Below, piece after piece: positions 42,252 through 49,316 of a stretch of DNA of 49,316 nt. The notes under the pieces are model-generated. The model was not told the origin of the DNA. It ran no database searches and worked only from the letters and a program-made list of their open reading frames with translations. The DNA lies in IMG/VR virus record IMGVR_UViG_3300036945_000699, positions 1-49,316 of that record. One strand, 5' to 3'. A program made the position numbers and the translations under genes. The stretch is from a virus. Positions within the stretch are counted from its first letter, which is position 1, and the number at the start of each line of letters is the position of its first letter.

Positions 42252-44080
42252 TACAGTCCTTTCTTGTTGTCGTTCAGTAGCTTGAGGAGCTGTTCCTTGT
42301 CGCGTACTACCTGCTGGAAGTTCTCTGACTTACCATCTAGTGCTTCAATTACTCGCTCTTCAATCGTTCCCTCGGTCACGTAGTCAGTAATGAGAATCGA
42401 ATCGTGAATCTCAGAGCCAATGCGGTGAACTCGGTCCAGGGCCTGCTTGTAATCTACAAGTGACCATGGTCTTTGAAGCATAACAAGTCGACGTGCAGTT
42501 GTCAAGGTAACTCCAACACCACCAGCCTGAGCCGTGAAAAGAATCCACTTTGTGCGCCCAGCCTGGAAGTCGTCAATAGCTCTTTGACGCTCATCGCCAC
42601 TCTGAGCGCCAGTGATAAGCCCATGAGCAATCTTTTCCTTAGTTAGACGAGCACTTAACAACTCGATGAGCTGGCGAGACACTGCGCATACTGCCACAGA
42701 GTCGTCACCGAAGTCTCCACTTTCAATATCATCCATCAGAGCATCTACCTTACAAGAAGGGTCTGACAAAATCATTTTCTCTTGTCCATCTACAAGTTCC
42801 ATAGTTCCGTACGAGCTAGCAAACTGAAGTAGACGCATTGTCTGAGTTAGCGGGTTAGGTGCAACAACAATATCTGTCTCGCCCTGCTCGAAAGCTTCAT
42901 GGAATCGCTCCTCGGGGGTGGTATTAAGTTCAGCAATCATGTTCTCAAGCATCTGCTTGTAGGCCTTAGCCTGCTTAGCACCCATCTCAACATCACGGCG
43001 GTCATTGATTACTTCTGGTAGCCACGGGAGCACCTTCTGCTTCAACATACGACGCATGCGAGGATGGATTCCAGCAAAGAACTCGGATTCCATAGCAGGC
43101 TTTAGGCCTAAGATCATCAGGCCACCGAAAGCATTCATCATGGTGTTGACGTAGCGATCTAGCCATTTCGTTTTGCTTGGCCACTCTTTTGCGTCTAGCC
43201 AGTGAAGAATTGGCCACAGGTCAACTACGGTATTTGCAATTGGAGTACCTGTAAGCGCAAATCTGATATCAGCATTGCCAGAGGCTGCCCAAAAAGCACG
43301 AGTCTGCTTAGACTTAGGATCCTTTGATCGGTGAATCTCATCTGCTACAACTGCCTTGAAGTCAATTGTGTTTAGCTCACGCTGGTGTACTTCACAGCGA
43401 GATGCCGTGATCTTAGAGTCGTGGCCACCACATTCGGTGCATCTAGCTAACGCAATAGAGCCGTAAGAAAGAAGTTTTGAGTGCGTGCGCAGCGACTCCC
43501 AGTTGATCACGTAGACCTGGGCCTCGTGGTCGAAAGCTTTCCTGCGCTGAGTTGCAGAACCTTTAATTACCTGAACATCGATACCAGGCCACCAGCGGTC
43601 AAACTCTCGCTCCCAGTTGGTCTTTAGAGTGTTAGGGCAGATAATCAGGGCTGGAAAAACCTGCTCTCCGCGGTCCTGTAGGCGCTTTAGGGCTCTAATA
43701 GCCTGAGCAGTCTTACCTAGACCTGGTTCATCCGCTAGCAACGCCCTACGGGCTGTAGATAGGAATTCTACGCCAGCACGCTGGTGCGGGAACAAGTCTG
43801 CATCGCCATCATCCATAGTCTCCACTTCCCTTAGGAAGTTAGACGGGTCAATTCTCGTAGACTTCTCGTTCTTAGCCCACTCGGCAAGTTTAGGCCCGAT
43901 TTCTAGCTGCTGCCCGAACGTCGAGCGAAGTGATAGACATCCAGTCCATGAGACAGGGATACGCCAAACATTCTTATCCGAATCCCACTTGGATCCAGGA
44001 AGAGCACGGCAAACTTCTTTCAATCGCCATTCGGCGTTGATGATGATGTGCTCACCCTCAAGTTCTACAAAAACGCCCAA
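42251..44080 (-). CDS. SNF2-family DNA helicase/translocase
   Basis: A 609-residue superfamily 2 enzyme. Motif I is DEPGLGKT with Lys123; motif II is DEIH at residues 247-250; ALTGTPIAN is motif III; FTAQAGGVGVTL and DRVHRIGSE are motifs V and VI. Between motifs Ia and II there is a zinc-knuckle insertion (CTECGGHDSKITASRCEVH). The N-terminal 60 residues (WDSDKNVWRIPVSW) resemble the HARP-type annealing domain of SMARCAL1. The start is TTG with GGAGA seven bases upstream. It probably remodels forks or loads recombination proteins. Confidence 0.9.
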   Translation of the reverse strand: MGVFVELEGEHIIINAEWRLKEVCRALPGSKWDSDKNVWRIPVSWTGCLSLRSTFGQQLEIGPKLAEWAKNEKSTRIDPSNFLREVETMDDGDADLFPHQRAGVEFLSTARRALLADEPGLGKTAQAIRALKRLQDRGEQVFPALIICPNTLKTNWEREFDRWWPGIDVQVIKGSATQRRKAFDHEAQVYVINWESLRTHSKLLSYGSIALARCTECGGHDSKITASRCEVHQRELNTIDFKAVVADEIHRSKDPKSKQTRAFWAASGNADIRFALTGTPIANTVVDLWPILHWLDAKEWPSKTKWLDRYVNTMMNAFGGLMILGLKPAMESEFFAGIHPRMRRMLKQKVLPWLPEVINDRRDVEMGAKQAKAYKQMLENMIAELNTTPEERFHEAFEQGETDIVVAPNPLTQTMRLLQFASSYGTMELVDGQEKMILSDPSCKVDALMDDIESGDFGDDSVAVCAVSRQLIELLSARLTKEKIAHGLITGAQSGDERQRAIDDFQAGRTKWILFTAQAGGVGVTLTTARRLVMLQRPWSLVDYKQALDRVHRIGSEIHDSILITDYVTEGTIEERVIEALDGKSENFQQVVRDKEQLLKLLNDNKKGL

Positions 44081-44108
44081 TTAGGGTCTCCAATCTGTTG
44101 CTATATCT

Positions 44109-44136
44109 ATATTATCAGAAAAAACTACCAGTGCAA
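44109..44136 (-). promoter_or_regulatory. Promoter of the SNF2-to-SSB genes
   Basis: On the minus strand TTGCAC (44136-44131) and TAATAT (44114-44109) are 16 bases apart. The whole promoter is enclosed by a long inverted repeat. Confidence 0.65.
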
Positions 44137-44153
44137 GTGTTTTTTGATAATAT
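44111..44153. promoter_or_regulatory. Inverted repeat around the SNF2 promoter
   Basis: The arms ATTATCAGAAAAAAC and GTTTTTTGATAAT pair with one extra base and enclose 13 bases containing the -35 box. It directly follows the stop codon of the resolvase gene. Either a repressor binding site or an RNA hairpin is possible. Confidence 0.5.
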
Positions 44154-44154
44154 T

Positions 44155-44622
44155 TTAATCTTTTAGCAATCCTACAGGTTTCCAGCCTGAATTCACTGCC
44201 CGCAGTAGGGCGTGTCGGATTGCATCCAGTGCATGGCCAGCGCCACCACGGTGCCAGTAGCCTAGTTTCTTGAGCTTCTCATTGGTAAACATTGCCATCG
44301 CATTTGCTGGAGACTGAAAATATATGTCATCTCCAGACTTACCAATATCGAACAAGCACTGCTTTAAAATGCCAATAACTTCGAGCGAGTATGGAGCCTG
44401 AGAGTTACGCACAGTCTGAGCATTGATAACAAAACGCTCACATGCAATGTCTATGTTGTCTTTGATGGTTGGGTTCCATATTACTTCTCGGACAATCTTT
44501 GCAACTTCATGCTGCTCCAGCTCCCAAGAATTCTCTAAAACTGGATCCGATCCCTGCTCGATTCTAAGTAGTGCAACTCCAGTTATTTTGCCTGGGTCCA
44601 AGGACAATACATATTTAGACAT
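44155..44622 (-). CDS. RuvC-like Holliday junction resolvase
   Basis: A 155-residue endonuclease with an RNase H fold. LSLDPGKITGVALL holds the first catalytic Asp9, IDIACERF the Glu, and GAGHALDAIRHAL the last His/Asp pair, in the order of RuvC. It would resolve branched DNA before packaging or during recombination. It overlaps the DNA polymerase gene by eight bases. Confidence 0.83.
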   Translation of the reverse strand: MSKYVLSLDPGKITGVALLRIEQGSDPVLENSWELEQHEVAKIVREVIWNPTIKDNIDIACERFVINAQTVRNSQAPYSLEVIGILKQCLFDIGKSGDDIYFQSPANAMAMFTNEKLKKLGYWHRGGAGHALDAIRHALLRAVNSGWKPVGLLKD

Positions 44623-46435
44623 ACTTGGCTCCCCAGTTTTCTAGCGGTCCATCAACATCAGCAGTCAGCGGGACCGACCAGTTGTCCGTGGTTGTCATAC
44701 ACTTCCTAACAAGTTGTTTAATCTCTTCCGCATCTTCTCTAGGTGCGTTAAGTACGATCTCATCATGAACCGGGACGATTAGCAAGTCAGTCAAGTCTGC
44801 TTGATCAAGTTTTACCAGGTTTGACTTAAAGACTTCAGCCGCTCCACCCTGAATCAGGTAGTTTACAAGAGTGTAGACGCGGTCCTCATCGCAGGGGATC
44901 CTACGTCCAGTCCATGTGTGGACATAGCCTTGTCCTTCGGCTTCCAATCTGGTAGAGCCAGTCTGTTCGACATATTTCTGGAAACGCTGCATGCCGGGGT
45001 AACGCTCATCGAATGCGTTTGATACGGCACGCATCTGCTCCTCTGGCACTCCCGCAGTAAGCGCCTGCTTAGATACTCCTGCACCATACAGACGACCGTA
45101 AACTACACCCTTTATCAGGTTTCGTCTCTTGTCAGATTTAACCATGGATTGATCCTGGTAGACCTCTCGACCGATCTCAGTGAACGGGTCAGACCCCGTA
45201 GCATCAGAGCGTAGGAATAGCTGGATAAGGTTTGGGTCTTGTGACAGCGACGCGAACATACGGAACTCAACCTGGTCAAGGTCAGAGGTAATAATTACGT
45301 GGTCATCGTCCTTCGGGAGGAATGCACGGCGAACAGTGTCGTCACCCTTAGGAAGAGTTTGTAGCGCAGGGTTCTGGATAGACATGCGCCCAGTGCGAGC
45401 ACCCATTGTGTTGATAGATGGGTGTACGAATCCGTCAGTGTTGTCGTTGATGAAGTTAGCGAAATAGGTGTTGGCTAGCTTCAAAGCTTGACGATACTTA
45501 AGAGTGGTGTCTGCGAGCTGCTTAGCCTCCGCGCTGCCGTCACGCGAGATTAGCTTTAGCTGATCCTTGGATGCAGACTTTTGACCCTTGTCAGTTAGCT
45601 CGGTAATCTCCACATTGAGCGCCTCGAACTGACGAACTAGTTGCTGATTACTTCCAATAGATAGACCGTAGTTGCCCTTAGCCCACTGAGCCACCTGGTC
45701 AGTGTAGTCAATAAGCTCTTGGTACTTTTTCTTGGAGTAGTCAAGATCCAGACGCGCACCGTTGAGCTCCATCTTGGTTGTTATTCTACGAGTATTCATC
45801 TCCAGCTCGTAGGGGATGCTGTAGGGCTTGCCCGGACCAGTCTTATCCCAGAAGCGCTCAAATAAGCGCATGGTCAAGACGGTGTCTAGCGCACCATAGG
45901 ACCAATAAGGCTCGTAGTTAATTGGCACTGTGCCCCAGGTCCAGCCATTGTCGGATAGCCCGTAATCCAGAATCGACTGCAAGGCTGCCGCCGTTGGGTC
46001 TACGTACTGTTCTGTAAGTTTTTTAAGGGCACCAGTCCCGAGCGGGTCGATAATCTTTGCCATAATCATCGTGTCATGGGCACGGTGCCATGGGATCGAC
46101 CAGTCTGATTGAATCTCAAACCACTTAGCTTCGAAAGCAATATTGTGACAAACTAGCGGACCATCAAATTTATCCATGGCACTGTAAAAGACACCCTTCC
46201 AGTGATCCCAAGGAATTGACCAACCAGTCTGACCGTCACCGACCTGAACCAACCTCAGTTGGCCGTGCCAAGGCGATAGCGCATCTTTTCTAGGGTTGCC
46301 TGGAAGTTCTCCAGTTTCGGTGTCGATAGCAATAGCATTTAGCGGACGTCTTTCGCCCAACCATGACATAAATTCTGCGGCCTTAGCCACACTATCGACT
46401 AGGTGGAGCTGAACTCCTTCTAGTCCTGTTGTCAT
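44615..46435 (-). CDS. DNA polymerase I family (family A) with 3'-5' exonuclease
   Basis: Replicative phage DNA polymerase of 606 residues. The 3'-5' exonuclease has Asp38 (AIDTETGE), CHNIAFEAKWFE and YGALDTVLTMRL, so proofreading looks intact. In the polymerase part, motif A is SDLDQVEFRMFA (Asp385), where most family members have YSQIELR; motif B is RRNLIKGVVYGRLYG and motif C is VPVHDEIVL (Asp558). There is no 5'-3' exonuclease domain. It is co-transcribed with a resolvase and with recombination genes. Confidence 0.93.
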   Translation of the reverse strand: MTTGLEGVQLHLVDSVAKAAEFMSWLGERRPLNAIAIDTETGELPGNPRKDALSPWHGQLRLVQVGDGQTGWSIPWDHWKGVFYSAMDKFDGPLVCHNIAFEAKWFEIQSDWSIPWHRAHDTMIMAKIIDPLGTGALKKLTEQYVDPTAAALQSILDYGLSDNGWTWGTVPINYEPYWSYGALDTVLTMRLFERFWDKTGPGKPYSIPYELEMNTRRITTKMELNGARLDLDYSKKKYQELIDYTDQVAQWAKGNYGLSIGSNQQLVRQFEALNVEITELTDKGQKSASKDQLKLISRDGSAEAKQLADTTLKYRQALKLANTYFANFINDNTDGFVHPSINTMGARTGRMSIQNPALQTLPKGDDTVRRAFLPKDDDHVIITSDLDQVEFRMFASLSQDPNLIQLFLRSDATGSDPFTEIGREVYQDQSMVKSDKRRNLIKGVVYGRLYGAGVSKQALTAGVPEEQMRAVSNAFDERYPGMQRFQKYVEQTGSTRLEAEGQGYVHTWTGRRIPCDEDRVYTLVNYLIQGGAAEVFKSNLVKLDQADLTDLLIVPVHDEIVLNAPREDAEEIKQLVRKCMTTTDNWSVPLTADVDGPLENWGAKYV

Positions 46436-46453
46436 TTTGTCTTTCTGTTCGTG

Positions 46454-46927
46454 TTAAGGGATTATCTCCACATTGTACACGTCTGCTAATGCAGAGTCAA
46501 CTTTAGACGCTTGAGCCACTAATCTTTGCGCTACCGAGGTCAGGTAGAAGTTGTCTGAAACTTCATCGTATTTATATAGAGAGTCCAATATAGACGACGG
46601 ATCTGTAGTAACAGTAGCCCAGAATCTATACTTCTCCGGGAAAACTAAATCAAGGCTGTGATCAGGAGCGCACTCAATGCACGGTGATGCCTTTTGGTTG
46701 AGCTCGGAAGCGGGGGCTTCTGACAACTTATACTTTTTAACCATTGGACAAGCTGCCCCATGAAAAATCAGAGATACGCCAATCCTGGAAAGTACGTAAG
46801 AGCCGCTTTCGGTCTTGTACAGCTCGAACTCAATCCATCGATACGCATCACGTCTCTCGGAAGTTGACTTAGCTAATAGGGTTCCTTCGAATTGAAGGGT
46901 CCTATCTCCGTCTTTTACCTTATACAC
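46454..46927 (-). CDS. Hypothetical protein with possible zinc site
   Basis: A 157-residue protein that I do not recognise. The start (YKVKDGDRTLQFEGTLLAKS) is beta-rich. FHGAACP and CIECAPDH, about 30 residues apart, could provide a zinc site, and the pair VFPEKYRFWATVT, then YDEVSDNFYLTSVAQRLVAQ follows. Its position between a tail gene and DNA polymerase suggests an early function. It shares one base with the tail gene upstream. Confidence 0.55.
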   Translation of the reverse strand: MYKVKDGDRTLQFEGTLLAKSTSERRDAYRWIEFELYKTESGSYVLSRIGVSLIFHGAACPMVKKYKLSEAPASELNQKASPCIECAPDHSLDLVFPEKYRFWATVTTDPSSILDSLYKYDEVSDNFYLTSVAQRLVAQASKVDSALADVYNVEIIP

Positions 46928-49316
46928 TAATTACCCTCTAATGCTTCTAGTCTGGCTTCCAACTGAGCGTTCTTTTCAGAGAGCTCCTGTATTGCTTTTG
47001 TTAAGTAGGGAATTAGCTCTATATGGTTCAGGCTTAGAAGAGGGTCAGTGTCGAAACCTAAAGAATCGGCACCGTCCATGTTAGGTACCATATCCAAGTT
47101 TTCATCTACCACGGTGAACTCGGATATTGGGAGCACATTGGCGACATCCTGGGCTATAAACCCAGAAAAAAGCTTATCCGTCTCGTCGACCTTGCTATTG
47201 AAGGTTACAGGCTGCAGCTGGGACACAACGGACAAACCCTGGCTAATTGGAGTTATTGACTCCTTAACCCTACGATCCGAACTTACAACTTGAATTGCTG
47301 TCCTATTATCGTTTCGCCTCATGTTGGCAGCGCTAGTTGTAGTCCCTACAATAGTTAGCAGCTGCCCAGAGTTAGTAAAAGATGCGACAGTTCCATTACT
47401 ATCATTTAGCTGGACACCGCTACCAACGGTCATGCTGCCAGTTAAGGCACCGCTACTGAGGAAGAGTCCAGTGCCGATACCTTCTATTTCACCGCGCAAC
47501 AAGCCAGAGGTATCTCTAAACTGAACACTGTCAGTGTCGCCCCTGATTTCCACTCTTTGGCCTGAAGCAGATGTGCGAATAATTCCACCAGTAACAGTTC
47601 CGCCAGATCCAACGGTAATAGTGTCGGCAATAACGTCGTCTAGGTACGCCATACCGTTCGAATAAAGCCTGAAGGCTGTTCCGCTAGCCTTATATCCAAC
47701 GATTCCAGGGGCAGCGCTGTTAGCTCCTCGAATTTCTATTCGAGCACCAGATGTAGCGGTTCTCATAGTTCCACCGAGAATCGAGTCTGCTTTAATTCTG
47801 TTGGCGTCTAGAGTTCCAGTAGTGATTGCACCACCATCAATAGTTGTGGTGTCGCGATACGCATTAACGTCTGCAGCTGCTTGGCCTGGCCCCAACTTGC
47901 CGCTAGCGGTGCTAAGGGCATTGGCTGCGGTGTTGCTGGCTGCGTTGGCTGTAGAGCTAGCAGTAGTCGCGGTAGTAGAGACGCTGTCTAGTTGACCACT
48001 AGTTGCGTAGCCACCAATCTGAACACCGCTAGCGATGTAAACAGATCCGTCGCTGCTAAGGATTCTGAATGTTAGACCGCCGCCAGAATTGTAGGCGTAA
48101 AGTCCGGTGTTGTTCATCTCAACGCGAGGGTTGGTGTTAGATGTTCTAACTGTTGCACCAGTAATCAACTTACCATCCAGTGCACCAACTTTAATCTTGT
48201 CAGCCTCGATGGCGTTAGCCTGGATTGCGCCAGCAGAGATCGCATTAGCTGCAACGGTGTTAGCAGTTACGGCATCGGCACCAATTTTTCCAGCAATAAT
48301 AGAGCCGGCTGCAATTTGATTTGCACCGATAGCGTTAGCCGAGATGGCGTTCTGAGTCACAACGTTAGGTCCAAGCAGTGACGCAGCATTGATTGACCCA
48401 TTGGCTAGAGCACCAGCAGAGATCAAGTTTCCAGCAAAAGACCAGCTGTTCAGGACATTCGCGACCAATAGGTCGGTATTAACTAGAGGAGTAACTCTAG
48501 CCGCGCTCTGAGCTGAGACTAAGCTCTGGACGCCGCTACTGTCAGATACAACAAATCTGAAGTAGTAGTCAGTGTTGTACTGAACATCCGAGAAGATGGC
48601 ATAGTTGTTGGCTACTGCGGAAATGGTGGCAATTAATGTAGAGTCAGATGGAGTGAACCCAGATACAGTGCTCCTGTGAATCTTTAGATACAAAAGGTCT
48701 GCAGGCGGCTCTGACGGAGGAGTGGTAGCTAGTAGACCATTCCACTTGACTGTCATAGTTCCAAGTTTGGACTCAATGATTGGTGCCGTAGGTCCAACAG
48801 CTGAAATCGGAGTTGTCTTGATAGCAGTGGTGTGGGTTTTAGATACTGGATCAGATTCCTGCTGACCACTATCCAGGGCTATAAGTTGGAAATAGTAGAG
48901 CTTACCCTGAGCAAAAATAGCGTCATCATCGAGAGTGTAAGAAGTTGCAGTTATTACTGGAACATCCTTGATGCGCCAGTCCTCGCTGGTGGTTCTTCTC
49001 CATTTAATTCTGTAGCCAATTAAGTCTTCTAGCGGTTCCCCGGCTTTTGTCAGCGTAGGAGCTGTCCAGCTTAAGGTTACCTTAGCCGTAGGGAACGACA
49101 CATTGGTGGAAACAACACCTTCGCTTGTGATTTGAAGGTTTGTAGGTGCAGCTGGCGGGTCACCATCTCGGACTGGGTCAGCAACTAGCGAGTAGTCGAT
49201 CCATCGGATACCGTTCCAGTAGTAAATCTTATTATTTGCGCTGTCGGCCCAGGTGGATCCCTCGGCTAGATATTTCTTAGCTACCGGGTAAACGTAAACG
49301 TCAGCATCCGGAACAG
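46927..49316 (-). CDS. Tail/fibre protein with fibronectin III domains and S74 chaperone (partial, 5' end outside window)
   Basis: At least 795 residues; the reading frame stays open to the right edge, so an internal GTG at 49101 is not the true start. Before it lies a fibre-type strand module (NNKIYYWNGIRWIDYS). Two fibronectin III domains follow (KVTLSWTAPTLTKAG, MTVKWNGLLATTPPSE). Then come repeats of the type AISAGAIQANAIEADKIKVG, as in tail tip proteins. The C-terminus is a peptidase S74 intramolecular chaperone: Ser-Asp in VVSSDRRVKESI, then LFSGFIAQDVANVLP and a coiled coil (SEKNAQLEARLEALEG). The chaperone trimerises the fibre and then cuts itself off before the Ser. Confidence 0.9.
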   Translation of the reverse strand, partial: VPDADVYVYPVAKKYLAEGSTWADSANNKIYYWNGIRWIDYSLVADPVRDGDPPAAPTNLQITSEGVVSTNVSFPTAKVTLSWTAPTLTKAGEPLEDLIGYRIKWRRTTSEDWRIKDVPVITATSYTLDDDAIFAQGKLYYFQLIALDSGQQESDPVSKTHTTAIKTTPISAVGPTAPIIESKLGTMTVKWNGLLATTPPSEPPADLLYLKIHRSTVSGFTPSDSTLIATISAVANNYAIFSDVQYNTDYYFRFVVSDSSGVQSLVSAQSAARVTPLVNTDLLVANVLNSWSFAGNLISAGALANGSINAASLLGPNVVTQNAISANAIGANQIAAGSIIAGKIGADAVTANTVAANAISAGAIQANAIEADKIKVGALDGKLITGATVRTSNTNPRVEMNNTGLYAYNSGGGLTFRILSSDGSVYIASGVQIGGYATSGQLDSVSTTATTASSTANAASNTAANALSTASGKLGPGQAAADVNAYRDTTTIDGGAITTGTLDANRIKADSILGGTMRTATSGARIEIRGANSAAPGIVGYKASGTAFRLYSNGMAYLDDVIADTITVGSGGTVTGGIIRTSASGQRVEIRGDTDSVQFRDTSGLLRGEIEGIGTGLFLSSGALTGSMTVGSGVQLNDSNGTVASFTNSGQLLTIVGTTTSAANMRRNDNRTAIQVVSSDRRVKESITPISQGLSVVSQLQPVTFNSKVDETDKLFSGFIAQDVANVLPISEFTVVDENLDMVPNMDGADSLGFDTDPLLSLNHIELIPYLTKAIQELSEKNAQLEARLEALEGN

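Overview
The window is a piece of a tailed double-stranded DNA phage genome, most likely of a phage infecting an actinobacterium. Evidence for the host group is a WhiB-family regulator, a DUF3039 protein, a class Ib ribonucleotide reductase set (nrdH-nrdI-nrdE) and a DUF2746-like small membrane protein. The moderate base composition and frequent start codons close behind -10 hexamers would suit a freshwater actinobacterium, but that is inference. No integrase, terminase, portal or capsid gene is visible, so this is an internal part of a larger genome.

Layout. (1) 1-1968, minus strand: nrdE (cut by the window edge), nrdI, nrdH and a DUF3039 gene. (2) 2054-10086, plus strand: first fibre block, with a BppU-like protein, a short collagen-like protein, two Mtd-N-like proteins, a large repeat fibre, and a fibronectin III protein with a long FFPP tandem repeat and a C-terminal Hint domain, closed by a strong terminator. 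(3) 10191-18860, plus strand: one tightly packed operon with eight prolyl-4-hydroxylase-like Fe(II)/2-oxoglutarate oxygenases, one TauD-like oxygenase, two DUF6065-type proteins and one unknown protein. (4) 18925-28475, plus strand: second fibre block, with a second BppU-like protein, a 1040-residue collagen-like protein, a glycine-rich protein, a short collagen-like protein and a 1500-residue collagen stalk carrying about twenty Asp-box motifs. (5) 28476-28871, minus strand: small membrane protein. (6) 29069-36860, plus strand: primase-polymerase/helicase preceded by a possible leader peptide, a glycosyltransferase, a small DNA-binding protein, a metallophosphoesterase, then a sulfotransferase, a CysC-nucleotidyltransferase fusion, a DUF2061 membrane protein and a second glycosyltransferase. 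(7) 36857-49316, minus strand: WhiB, small unknowns, a pyrimidine-dimer glycosylase-like protein, a possible glycosyltransferase, SSB-like protein, Sak4-like ATPase, Cas4/RecB-like nuclease, SNF2 helicase, RuvC-like resolvase, DNA polymerase A and a fibre/tail protein with a C-terminal S74 chaperone domain, cut by the window edge.

The most unusual content is the oxygenase operon lying between two blocks of fibre genes rich in Gly-Pro-Thr and Phe-Phe-Pro-Pro repeats, together with a separate cassette that could make PAPS and transfer sulfate, flanked by glycosyltransferases. My main hypothesis is a phage-encoded fibre maturation system: hydroxylation of repeat residues, then possibly glycosylation and sulfation. 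The sequence shows the enzyme families and the potential substrates side by side; the modification itself is inference. Prolines in these collagen repeats are mostly in the X position (Gly-Pro-Thr), not the Y position used by vertebrate prolyl 4-hydroxylase, so the target residue is open.
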